64,000 nucleotides of DNA from Smallanthus sonchifolius (lineage: Eukaryota > Streptophyta > Magnoliopsida > Asterales > Asteraceae), in the NCBI GenBank assembly GCA_023525975.1, contig CM042034.1, positions 4,843,501-4,907,500 of the forward strand, read 5' to 3'. Shown here piece by piece: positions 23,208 through 33,306 of this stretch. The translations under genes were made by a program, and so were the position numbers. The notes beneath the pieces are model-generated. The model had not been told where the DNA came from. It saw only the letters and a list, made by a program, of their open reading frames with translations, and did no database searches. Numbering within the stretch: the first letter of the stretch is position 1; each line of letters opens with the position of its first letter.

Positions 23208-23863
23208 TTCTAGTATATCTCCGTGAAAAACATCGTAAACCCAACAAAAAAATGGGGACTACAATGAAATCTGTGAAAAACAGCAAAAAATCCAAGTTGG
23301 ATCGAACTTCAGACTTAGGATATCTTAAATATTTTTTACAAATAAAATAAAATCTAACAACTTCTTTGTAATTAGATTTAAAAAAAAACTTGATCGATAA
23401 CTTAGCCTGTCTCACACGATTAGCTATATATAAACAACCGAAACGATCCACTTTCTAAACACCCATTGAAAAATGGCCTTCTCCCACTATTATCTCCTTA
23501 TCTTTGCCCTGTGCATTCTCTACGCAGAATCAGCTGACCCGATTGTACAATACTGCAACGAATTCACAAACACCACCACCCCCGAAATGACCAAAAACAT
23601 CGACTCACTTCTAACCAAACTGGTCCAAAACACCCCCGAAACAGGCTTTAATCTGACCGATATCAAAACAGAGGGAACCACTCTCTTAGGCTTAGCCCAA
23701 TGCCGAGGAGACGTGCCGAGCCAAAACTGCTCGACGTGCCTCCAAACAGCCGCGAAACAAATAAAAAAAATGTGTCCAAACCGCATTGACGCTAGGCTAC
23801 GGTAGGAGTATTGCTACATAAGGTACGACACCACAGACTTCACTGATGATGACGATATGGATT

Positions 23864-24992
23864 TGATAGAGTTAAACCAAAATTGGAGAAGAAGAAACTA
23901 AAAGATGGAAGGAATTGAATTCATGATCTTTGCATATCCATTCCATAGCTAAACACCCATATAAATAGCAATATAAATTACATTGAACACCCCCTACTAT
24001 CCTTAAATAAAACATTTCCCCTTTAACCTAATTGACTAAATAATAATAAAAATAATTAAAAATAAATCGTAACAATACTCCCCACTTAAAAACATTCTTG
24101 ACCTCAAGAATCACAAATTAACGGAAAACAATTGCAACATCCATGGACACTTTGGGTCGACCCGTTCCACGGTGGACGCCATTCAGTTCGTCCAATGGCA
24201 TTCGGGGTTGTGTCAATGAGACGCCACGGTGGATGCCATTCACGTCTATCGGTTGCATCGCCTATCGGTGTCGATTCTTTCTTTGCGGACACCGGTTTCA
24301 ATAGGCTCAGAACCACTGATGGTGCGATTTTTGGAAATGGTACAGGTGTAATTGTTAGCAGTCGTTTTGGGTGCCGGTTTGGGGAGGTTGAAGGGGTTGC
24401 TCGCGTAGATTTTTGGGCAGTTTTTGGTGCAACCTTGATGGATGTTACGGGTTGTGGGACTATTTTAGGTGTAGGCGGAGCAGATTGGGGATCGGTTTTC
24501 TTGGCTAGATTTGGTGTAGACGACACGGGTAGTGTGGATGACGCGGCTGAAGCTTGTTTCTGCTTCGATCCGGTTGGATCCAATCCTAATGTCGCCATTA
24601 TCTGTTCCTGTTGTTTTATCGCTTGATCCTGTTGTTTCATGATGGCGGCTAGGGTTGCCGGAGGTCAGAAATCACCTTGTCATGATCCTTGAGAGCCTTG
24701 TCTTCATCTTGATTACGGGTGTTCATCATGGTAGCGGTAGCGAATCCGATTAGGATCGCCTGGAGAAAGCTCTGATACCCTTGATAGGGTTAAACCAGAA
24801 TTGGAGAAGAAGAAACTAAAAGATGGAAGGAATTGAATCCATAATCTTTGCATATCCATTCCATAGCTAAACACCCATATAAATAGCAATATAAATTACA
24901 TTGAACACCCCCTACTATCCTTAAATAAAACATTTCCTTTTTAACCTAATTGACTAAATAATAATAAAAATAATTAAAAATAAATCGTAACA
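23864..24992 (-). mobile_element. Short LTR retrotransposon (TRIM-like) inserted in the DUF26 pseudogene
   Basis: Two 211-bp direct repeats (23864-24074, 24782-24992) differ at about six positions by eye and are flanked by a perfect 5-bp duplication GGATT (23859-23863, 24993-24997). On the minus strand each LTR runs TGTTACG...CTATCA. Inside the right LTR lies GGGTATCAGAGC, one mismatch from the initiator-Met-tRNA primer site TGGTATCAGAGC, and before the left LTR lies a purine tract AAGTGGGGAGTAT. The internal region is only 707 bp with no protease, RT or integrase. It must therefore be mobilised in trans. Confidence 0.9.
24104..24640 (-). CDS. Pro/Ser/Thr-rich gag-like ORF of the TRIM-like element
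   Basis: 178 codons: an initial Gln-rich helix (MKQQDQAIKQQEQIM), a long low-complexity Pro/Lys/Ser/Thr region and a C-terminal pair of related motifs REWHPPW and RTEWRPPW. An upstream frame on the same strand, MNTRNQDEDKALKDHDK (about 24680-24730), looks like the original N-terminus, now out of frame. I recognise no enzymatic domain. It may be a remnant of a gag of an autonomous partner; coding function is doubtful. Confidence 0.5.
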   Translation of the reverse strand: MKQQDQAIKQQEQIMATLGLDPTGSKQKQASAASSTLPVSSTPNLAKKTDPQSAPPTPKIVPQPVTSIKVAPKTAQKSTRATPSTSPNRHPKRLLTITPVPFPKIAPSVVLSLLKPVSAKKESTPIGDATDRREWHPPWRLIDTTPNAIGRTEWRPPWNGSTQSVHGCCNCFPLICDS

Positions 24993-25330
24993 GGATTCAA
25001 GAGTGGTCTACTATAACGTCGAAGAGGTGACCAACCCGAAAACTTTTAAAAAGACGCTCTTGAAGTTCATTGATCCATTAAACAAAGTCGCGCTTGAGCC
25101 GGATAGCAAAGGGTTCGGAAAAGGAGAGGTTAAGTTGTCGGATTCGGTGACACTTTATGCGATGTTTCAGTGTACACGAGATCTGTCAAAATACTATTGT
25201 GAAGTGTGTTCAAGTGCTACGACGGAGGCGTTTCGGTATATTTGTGAGAACAAGAAAGGTTGTAGGGTTATACATAGTAATTGTTAGGGTAGATATGAAT
25301 TGTACCCTTTTTTCTTTCCACACTGATAAC

Positions 25331-25600
25331 AAGCTGTCGATTCGATGACAAATTAAACTACTAGTTTGATGTATTTATGTGAAAGATCGATCTAAATGGG
25401 TTCCTTACCATTTTGAGGATACTATTATAAAGTTACCTTCTATCTAGTGCAACTAAAGGGTTAAATTATTGGAAAATTTCAAAATTAAACATAACAGACT
25501 TTTCGACTTTCTAATACTAAACATCCCAAGTTCGCCGGAACATACCAAAAAGTCGACGAATTCGCTGAGATACGTGTCGATCATCTTAAATCTTACACGT
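25331..25600. other. Intergenic, nothing recognised
   Basis: Short AT-rich spacer between the DUF26 pseudogene and LTR-type debris. Confidence 0.4.
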
Positions 25601-26980
25601 ATGACTTGTATTTGATTTATAATTGCTAGTTAGATTAGTAGATAACATGTGGGTTTATAATCTAATTAGGATTCCTTATTCTTCTCTAATTGCATTCATG
25701 TCTTTCTCTATATAACCAACCAAGTTATGGTTTTGTGGTTATGAGAGTTAATCTACTTTTGAGTTATTTTCTGGATTAATAAAACTTGGAGAGTTTATTC
25801 CAAATTGAGTATTCTTATTTCTGTTTAAGTCGACCGGGACTTGAATAAGAACCCTAAACTTAACATTTTAGTTTAACCATCAATACTCCCCTTTAAACAA
25901 AATGTAGTTTAAGTAAAATTTTCAACTTTCTTTATTTCTTAATCACAGTAATGTTGATTCATCATCCTCGTGTCGGATCAGCTTTGACTCCTCTTTCTCC
26001 CAGTTTGGACATTTATTCATGTAATGTACTTGTGTCCGAGTTTGTTACACTTGTGACACCTTTGTGGCTCTTGCCCTGTTGTATTCTCCCATCACCTCGA
26101 TCTTTCCCAGACCTCGACCTCTTCCTTGGCCATGTCCTGTAGTATTCTCTCTTGTGTTGTATTTTTCCTTTTCTAAAGTATATACTTCCTTCTATTCCCT
26201 TTTGATAGAAAAACATTCAAAATAATGTTCTAATCTTTCCTACTTCCTCCTTTAATGAGTTTGGGGTTTCTAAATTGACACTTCTAATCATAATTTTATG
26301 CAGTAAGAGAAAACAGAATACATATCTCAATGTCGATTTCCTTATCTGATTGAGTAGTGTAAGACCACTGCTTCTGATTTCTCCTCAATCGATGTTTGGA
26401 ACCCAAAACAATCAACTGTACTACTTTTCTTTGCAATACACTATTACCTTTCAATTGCTTCTGGTGATGTTTAGGATGAAATTAGAAAGAAATATTGATC
26501 GTAGCTACTAGGTTCTGCCTTTGATTTCAATTTCAGTACCGTCGCTTCCTCTTTTTTTTACTACCAATTGATCCTTTTGATTGAAGACCGGAATCTCTGA
26601 TCGGTGAAGATAAACATGCGTATTAACAATAGGCTTTGATTGATTCCTTCTGATTGGATTCTTAGCCTTCAATTGATCATCAGATGATTGCAAGAAAACG
26701 ACGGTCGCTTCTTCTTTTCTTTCCCTTGATCGATTAGTTAATCGCTCTGATACCAATGTTGGTAATCAAAGAATTAAATTAATAGAACAAGATGAATGAT
26801 TTACACACAAACTAGAATTTTGATTGGCATATTTGTTCAACTTTTTACACACGAGGGTTTACAGGATACAAACCGGTGCCAAAAAACAATGGGTCGATTG
26901 GCAAACAACGGTTAGACCTAATGACTAATTTACAATATAACCCCTAATTATTACAATATGACACTTTCACTCTAAACATA
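25600..26980 (-). mobile_element. LTR-retrotransposon debris (Copia-like), chimeric ends
   Basis: On the minus strand, GGTATCAGAGC (26744-26755) preceded by TGTTGG-type LTR sequence (26757 onward) is an initiator-Met primer site. A gag zinc-knuckle-like stretch CHKCNKLGHK is readable around 26035-26065 but breaks at a stop. At the left, the purine tract AAAGGGGAGTAT (about 25884-25895) borders LTR-like sequence (about 25600-25882). The two LTR-like ends do not resemble each other, so this is not one intact element. The 82-codon minus frame at 26508-26756 has no recognised domain. Confidence 0.6.
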
Positions 26981-27531
26981 GTTTACAACAATAACAATAT
27001 TGCTAGCTACTTGGTGCAATAGTGTAGCTTTTGAAAGACGGTGACGTACTAGTTTGGGACCAATCTTATTCACCGGTCCACATTTTCCAACTATGTCAAG
27101 GATGACGTTTAGCTTGAAGGGCATGTTAAGAATATCAAACATAAAACAAATTATATAGTATTTGTATAGTTAGTTAATGTAGCAATGAAAAACAAAAGTT
27201 AATGTAGCAATGGGTAATTTAGTCATGCCTTATATATGTGAATCCAAACATTCTATAAAAGATAGAGAAACATACACGAAATTGCATATTTATTACCTTC
27301 TTGGTAGTTTAGATTATTCAAAGCTAGTGTAAATCACCTTCTCAATTTTGTTTTATCATATATCCTATTTATTTATTTACTTCCTATATTTAGTTTTATT
27401 GTCCCTCCCTCTTAGATCATTTTATCTCTTATGGTCCCTATTTGACCACAAATCGTTCATATTCCTTCTCTTATCATAAACCTCTTCGAATATATATGAC
27501 TACCAATTCATGTGTTCTTCAAACCACAACA
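26981..27531 (+). promoter_or_regulatory. Upstream region of the EPFL9/STOMAGEN gene
   Basis: A TATA-like 'tctataaaagatagag' at about 27252-27267 could set transcription near 27290, giving a leader of about 240 nt. Upstream ATGs in the leader include a 4-codon uORF (27430-27444) and an out-of-frame ATG at 27510 that overlaps the main start. No transcript evidence. Confidence 0.35.
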
Positions 27532-28284
27532 ATGGCTTCCCCATCAAAACCCAACTTACTCTTCTTCTTAATTTGTGCAACACTTGTCTTCCAAGGTCAT
27601 CTTCTATTCATGCTTCCTTTCCTTTTTTTCATTCTTTCTATCTACATACCTTATCCTCACCTATCAAATATAAGGTTGGGTTTAAAGCTACACAAAAGAT
27701 TCGAATTCTACTTTCTTCTTGTAAAAGGAAGAAGCCCGTCAAATTTGTGTAGTCGTTGTTCTTGTTTACTTTAATCTTGACCATTAATTCTCAAGATTTA
27801 GACATGTTTAACTTCAATTTGATGCTAGATATGCTTCATTAAGTACATCTTCTTATTTGATAGAATGCACCAATATTGTTGCACTTTTAGGCTACTATAT
27901 ATATGTACAAGTACTTAAAGCATCTAAGTGAATGTAAATGTACAATTTCAGGGATTGCAGGATCCAGAACACTCTCTGTGCTTCCACAACAGAACTCTGC
28001 AACAGAAAAAGAGTTACACTTGCAGGTGAAGAAAGTACAATTCTTTCCAAAAGCATTATTGCATGTAAAATAGTTTCTTTACTAACTCATCAATGATTTT
28101 TTGAATAACTTAGCACACAAGCAACATAATGATGAGAAGATCGATGATTGGGTCAGTGAAGCCGACTTGCACGTACAATGAATGCAGGGGGTGCCGGTCC
28201 AGGTGCAGAGCCGAACAAGTTCCAGTTGAAGGAAATGACCCCATAAATAGTGCTTACCATTATAGATGTATTTGCCATAGGTAA
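27532..28284 (+). CDS. EPFL9: EPFL9 / STOMAGEN, secreted stomatal-density peptide precursor, three exons
   Basis: Spliced reading: exon 1 27532-27595, exon 2 27952-28025, exon 3 28114-28284; GT/AG at every junction, total 102 residues. The signal peptide (about residues 1-25, ending QGIAG) is split by intron 1. The pro-region includes LSVLPQQNS. The C-terminal 45 residues (58-102) begin IGSVKPTCTYNECRGC, contain CRAEQVPVEGNDPINSAYHY and end RCICHR, with six cysteines; this is the mature stomagen peptide, nearly identical in sequence to the known one. Family knowledge: made in mesophyll, competes with EPF1/EPF2 for ERECTA/TMM receptors and raises stomatal number. The start at 27532 gives the usual precursor length. 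An in-frame ATG at 27496 would add 12 residues (MTTNSCVLQTTT). The stop TAA overlaps a GTAAG string (28281-28285). Confidence 0.95.
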
Positions 28285-29278
28285 GTTTTCTTTCTAAAAA
28301 GGGAAACTTGAATCGAATTCCTTGTTAAAAATATGGAGTTTGTAAATTTTGTTGGGATTTGAATGATGTGTATTATTCTGAGCCCTATGAGTTTTTGGGG
28401 TTTTGTGTTATCTTTCAGTTCTTGGAAAGAGGTCATAATGATTCTTTGCCTCCTGCTTTGTTTGTATTATGATTTGTAAATTTGCATAGATTCAACAGTC
28501 CCAAAAACAACCATTAGTTGTTTCAGGGTAGAATGTACATGTCAATACTTTATTTTTAACCGTGAAAACCATTACAAATGGGATCTATAAAACACAGCTT
28601 ACCCTCGGCGGGTGGCCTTCAAGAGGTTAAAAGACAAAAAAACTAGTGGAAGCTGGATTTGTATCTGAAAACTCTCTACAAGAAAGTTTACTTGTCAATA
28701 CTAAATCATTGTAGATTTAAGGAAAGAATCTATCTTCTTGAAACCTATGATTTGATGCATGTTCAAACTAGTAGAAGGCTTTTGAAACAACCACTCATAA
28801 TGTCTTGTTTTTTAATAAAAACAAACCTGCATCCAGCCCCCTTTTTAGGGATGCTGAATTGAAATGTGGGTTTTTGTGTATAACAGTAAAATAAATTAAT
28901 TTTTTTTGTTTTTAAGCATGGTAAAGCTTGATTTTTGTGTAAAAGTGGATGAAAAAGAATTCACTGCAAATTTGCACATGGAAAGTGGTCCCAATGAGTC
29001 ACATGAGGTAACCTCTTTGAAATCTTCCATTTTGCAATAGACTACAATCTCGGGCATATATTCTTTACATGTTTTGACAAAAGATGGAGAATTGAAGATG
29101 ATGAACGCGTTTCTATATCTAGATGTTGTTATAAATAATGAAAATCACACATAAAAGTTGAATCATGAATGTCCTATTTTTGTAGGGAGCAAACTATTAT
29201 AATAATAATAATAATATATAAAATACAAGATGTCTGATAACAAATAGTGTTAGATATTAAGCATCTTCATAGTGTACA
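28285..29278. other. Intergenic / 3' flank of EPFL9
   Basis: The 3' UTR of EPFL9 is expected in the first few hundred bases. A short open block bordered by AG and GT at about 28916-29008 looks exon-like but I could not connect it to a protein. Nothing else recognised. Confidence 0.4.
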
Positions 29279-29640
29279 CTACTAAAGAAATAAGTATCAA
29301 AAAAAAAAAATTAGTATCACTGACGGCCATGGAAAACCCAAAAACAATTTAAAATATTTTTAAAATTAACGCTATAATTCAAAGTGGCCTCGGTTTGGTG
29401 GATAGCATTACCGACAGTCTATCCGTCGATAATCCCTCGGTAATATTTGATTTGGTTTTCGATTAAATTTCCGCCAAGGCTTTTCAGACGATGGACAGTG
29501 TGGGCCCAATATTCCGTCGGTAATCTCGGATTGTATTTCCAATAATATTCCTACCGAGGCTTTTGTCAGAGTTTTCCCCATTACCAGCGAGATGTTTGTC
29601 GGTGATAAACTAATAATGTCTATAAAATGGGCAAAAAACC
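29279..29640. mobile_element. CACTA-like or foldback remnant
   Basis: It starts 'cactactaaagaaa' and contains complementary blocks such as 'taccgacagtctatccgtcg', 'ttccgtcggtaatc' and 'accgaggctttt'/'gccaaggctttt' that resemble the core of plant CACTA MITEs. A right terminus was not found. Confidence 0.4.
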
Positions 29641-30250
29641 AACCCTTAATGGCTAAAAATGTTTGTTTGATTTGATCATTTTTTCCATCTCCCAGCCAAA
29701 CCTCCTCAATTTATGCCCTCGAAGTTTATTTAGGAGGAAAGGGATTAAAATGTTGGAATTGGTGGACTCAAAATTAAAATACTACAAATTCTTTGTATGT
29801 TATATCACCGTTAATGCACGACAAGTCAACTTGGATAACACAGATGAAATGTTGTGGTGGCCTTTGAATCAAACCGAGTACCTCTTATAGTTGGCACACA
29901 TAAACAATAACATAGTTTTTAAACTTTGAATAAACATTAAAATCTATCTATTAAATATTTAGAGTCAATTAAAACTTTAAATGTCTTGGTCAGCAGCAGC
30001 CATCCAACCATCCATTCCCTAGCTCTTACATCTTCATATTTGTTTCTTTCCTTTATCACATGATTTGCATACTAAAAAGTTAGCTAACGTCGATGAGTTC
30101 AAGTTTTTAAAACATTTAATAAGTAACTTTTCTTCCACATGTTATTCATATAAAACTTATCTTATGAAAAACATACATTATACTACTAAGTAAATATAAT
30201 ACAATACAACATGTAAATTTATACTTAGTCTTTTCTATACTAAAAAGTTA
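29641..30250. other. Intergenic, nothing recognised
   Basis: AT-rich DNA. The short frame at 29663-29890 has no recognised domain. 'actaaaaagttagctaac(g/a)tcg' occurs near 30072 and 30239 as a short direct repeat. Confidence 0.4.
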
Positions 30251-30259
30251 GCTAACATC

Positions 30260-30541
30260 GGTTAGACAATAGCCACACTTAAAATTCCAAAATTTCATGT
30301 AGCTATAAATAACCATTAGCCACATCATAATCACTTTGTTTTTCTTTTTTGTGACGAAATGATAGCAAACATCATGGGAAAAAAAATATGTGCGACCAAA
30401 GGTAAGACAATTGCAACACTTAAAATTGCAAAATTCATGTGACTATAAATTAACCATTAGTCACAACATAGTCACTTTGTTTTTTGTTTATGTAACGGAA
30501 TGATACCAAACGTTATGGGAAAACACAATTATGTGTAATCA
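30260..30541. repeat. Tandem duplication of about 140 bp
   Basis: Units about 30260-30401 and 30402-30541 share 'cacttaaaatt(c/g)caaaat', 'ctataaat(t)aaccattag', 'atagtcactttg(t)'-like strings and 'aatgata(g/c)caaac'. Noncoding. Confidence 0.65.
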
Positions 30542-31220
30542 ATGCACGCTTATTCAGCTCTCTATTATCAATGCACATCCTCATGGCACCATCTTTCTTC
30601 TTCACAAACAACACCGAAGCACCCCAAGGCTAAATGCTCGATCTAATAAAGCCTTCATCTAGAAACTCTTCCAAATTCGTCATCAACTCTTTCATTACCA
30701 ACGGCGCTAGTCTGTATGGTGCTTTGACCACTAGCTGGGCACCTCGCATCAGTCGGTAGTCAAGGCAAGTCCTTTGGTAACACCTACAGATAGTTGCACA
30801 CCACAGGTACGTCTTTCAGTTCTGTTCTTTTCACATCGTTGTCAATCACATATACAAGGTAGGTCTCAAAACTCTTCCAAATTCGTCATCAGCTCTTTTA
30901 TCTCCAACGGCGCTAGTCTGTATGGTGCTTTGGCCACTGGTTGAGCACCTCGCATCAAGTCAATCCGGAATTCCGTCTCCCAATCAGTCGATAGTCAAGG
31001 CAAGTCCTTTGGGAACACCTACGAATAGTTGCACACCGCGGGTTCAGTTATGTTCTCTCATCTGTGCCTCATATATATTTCCGCTTTGATCGTTGAAATT
31101 ACGTTCATCATCGAGATGTCACGATCCCCGTAAACCACGACTTCACCACAAACGTTCAAATTTAAAGTAATATTAAGTGATGATTCTAACTAGGTCATAT
31201 TTATTCTTGTCTCGTCAACT
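30541..31220 (-). pseudogene. Ty3/gypsy reverse transcriptase fragment with internal tandem duplication
   Basis: Translating the minus strand piecewise gives VFPKDLP, ETEFRIDLMRGAQPVAKAPY then RLAPLEIKELMTNLEEF at the higher coordinates (about 31010-30880), a second degraded copy of the same block (about 30790-30660), and GASVLFVKKKDGAMRMCIDN then RELNK (about 30640-30545). This is the order of gypsy RT with the N-terminal block repeated. Frameshifts and stops are frequent. No LTRs seen. Confidence 0.75.
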
Positions 31221-31684
31221 TTCTATCTTGTCGGGTTTTATCTCATTTGGTTCCTTGCAATGTGGTTAAGTAAAATGTTTAGTCAATGGATAAGAATAGT
31301 AATAAGATAGAAACTGAGTAAGCAAAACAAGTGCAAACAATTCTAACAATACAAGACACGACTCAAAGAGGCTAACTAAGCAAAAGAATAAATTTGTCGT
31401 ACGGAAATACCCATCAAGCTCATAAATTTCAAATCGTGCAATAAACAGTGAAGAACCAAATAAACCGAAATATGTATGATGGGGTGTGGACCACACACAA
31501 CACAACCATCTTTCAAAACAAAACAAAACAAGTTTCCGGGGACCAATTCATATATATACCTCTTATCACAATTCATTATAGCCAAGTGATGCTCTAAAGA
31601 CATAAATAGGAGAGACGTCGTGGACTAGTCGCACCACCACACATATGGTGTCATACCATTGATAATATGGTGGTGTGCCTATAA
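31221..31684. other. Intergenic, nothing recognised
   Basis: No supported gene. The two minus-strand open frames (31266-31603) are hydrophobic low-complexity translations without a known domain. Confidence 0.4.
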
Positions 31685-31846
31685 TGGCATAGGGTATACC
31701 CCCGTGAAAGTCCATGTGAAGGGAGTGGCACACCACCCCCTCGGTGGTGTGAGGGGAGATTCGGGCGTGAGCCCCACGTCACACATTTGCCTCATTTGAG
31801 TGTTTAGAAAGCCATTCACACTCATGAGTATACCCCTCCGATGCCC
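31685..31846. mobile_element. Harbinger/Tourist-type MITE
   Basis: 162 bp with related ends (TGGCATAGGGTATAC and reverse complement GGGCATCGGAGGGGTATAC) flanked by TAA on both sides (31682-31684, 31847-31849), the usual PIF/Harbinger target duplication. Confidence 0.7.
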
Positions 31847-31849
31847 TAA

Positions 31850-32337
31850 GTGAATAGCGTGAATATTGAAGTCAAACCGACATGTAAGTCATAGTTAAAT
31901 ATGTCCCAATAAAATCCACATAAATAAGTCCAAAATACATATCATAATAATTAAGAAGGAAGAGAAATGAGGATGTAAAATTGCTTTGATCTAAATGAGC
32001 ACCTAGCTTCTATGAATTGAAAAAGAATAAAGTAATAAAATAACAGAAAGACGTGATGTCTAAATCTAATTAACTCACCAAGTTTACACACATAATTTTT
32101 AAAACAATTGAAAAAAGAAAACACTAATAATTGGTAAAGGAAGGTACCTTGCAAGCAAAAGGACCACATATATAGGAAGGAGACGTTGCTGCTGATCTAG
32201 CCAACCATATAATGAATCATGCGCTGCACGGGAGCATGCTGCTTATGCCAAACTACATCATTATATTTTCTTTCATATTCAAAAAGAATTTCGGGATTGA
32301 TTATTTCAAGTACAGTCCTTAAACAAACAAAAATAAC
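31850..32337. other. Intergenic, nothing recognised
   Basis: AT-rich. Small minus-strand frame at 31951-32169 not recognised. Confidence 0.4.
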
Positions 32338-32432
32338 TTTTTTTTAACACGAAAACAGTGGGACTTGATTTTTAAACCTTAGGTGCTTCTAGAGGTTTTG
32401 CCTCTGCCATTGAGCCACCAACCCTAGTGGTC
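32338..32432 (-). mobile_element. SINE fragment
   Basis: On the minus strand, TGGCTCAATGGCAGAGGC looks like a tRNA-derived box A, followed by CAAGTCCCAC and then an A-run (32338-32345 as T on the plus strand). This is the layout of a tRNA-type SINE. Flanking duplication not identified. Confidence 0.5.
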
Positions 32433-33286
32433 CAATCATGCATAATGCTACATGGGATGAAAGTGGAGTAATTGGAAAAAACTATCTTTTCTCCTAGATA
32501 TTTCGACATGTTCATGGGTGGCTCTATGTTGTGGATTTTTAGGCTTGTGTCTAGGGCCCCCGATTTAAAAAAATATAAAATATTTTATCATGGGTGAGAG
32601 AATATTGGGTCGGTTTCATTTTATCATATTTCTTCAAGATGCGTGTAAGTTAATATTCATTTAAATTATTAGTGACCATAATAGAATTTTCAGAAAGTAA
32701 CGAAAAAACAAATTAGTGACCAGTCATTTCCTTGAACATGTTTCGATGGTTGTAAAACTCTAACGGCTAACATTATATGATGATCCGGGCTTGTGGTTTA
32801 GGCTTATCTCTGCTCCCTTTGTATCTTAAAATTGAAATGGGCCTTCCATATGAGTATCTACTGGGTCAACCCAAATACATATCTTTCGCAAGATCTTGGG
32901 CACAAGTTGATGGAGCCATCACCAACTGGGTTCATCGATTCGGTTTTCGGTTATTTTGGTTTGGGATTTTATTTGGACAAAACCGAATCGAAAACTCGTT
33001 TTTTGACCAAATAATTTTTTTAATTATCTTTACCTTTTTTATTTTCTTTTTATATTATTTGTTGTTGGGCTGTGTTGGGCTAAAAGTACAATTCGATTGG
33101 GCTAAATGTCAAACTCAAATAACCGTTGTTGGGTATTCAGTGTATTTCGGTTCAACCAAATTCATAACTTTTTAAACCGAAAACCGAACTTGTAATTCAT
33201 TTCGGTTAGACTCAGTTTTAGTTTAGGATTAATCGGTTTCTAACTGAATAATGAACCCCTAACACAGTGTGTGTGTGTATAATAAA
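32433..33286. other. Intergenic with TCGGTT-rich element remnant
   Basis: Between about 32927 and 33262 the DNA is rich in TCGGTTT/AAACCGA motifs, with 'gggttcatcgattcggtt' at the left and reverse-complement 'ggggttcattattcagtt' at the right, suggesting a non-autonomous hAT-like element. No target duplication seen. The open frames over it are not gene-like. Confidence 0.4.
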
Positions 33287-33306
33287 CTAGCTTACAATCC
33301 GTGTAC

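Larger units (their letters stand above)
23473..25330 (+). pseudogene. DUF26 secretory protein pseudogene split by an LTR element
   Basis: The 5' part (23473-23805) matches the upstream DUF26 gene closely: same signal peptide start MAFSHYYLLIF, and CRGDVPSQNCSTC for domain 1. A TAG stop at 23803-23805 replaces the Tyr of the intact gene's LWYEYC. The frame continues as EYCYIRYDTTDF until the LTR element at 23864, and resumes after 24997 with VVYYNVEEVTNPKTF and domain 2 (CTRDLSKYYCEVC, GCRVIHSNC). A second TAG (25285-25287) replaces the Tyr of SCYVRYELYP, after which RYELYPFFF is still readable. The leader upstream ('tttctaaacacccattgaaaa') also matches the intact copy, so this is a tandem duplicate that died. 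Confidence 0.88.

Noticed and set aside
24132..24626. 164-codon plus-strand frame in the TRIM-like element
   Set aside because: Opposite the element's own orientation as fixed by primer site and purine tract; likely a shadow of the minus-strand gag-like frame.
32338..32432. Functional tRNA gene
   Set aside because: Box A-like sequence is good but there is no cloverleaf or proper box B; an A-tail marks it as a SINE fragment.
32777..33175. 132-codon hydrophobic plus-strand frame
   Set aside because: Lies over TCGGTT-rich element sequence, and the translation has no recognisable domain.
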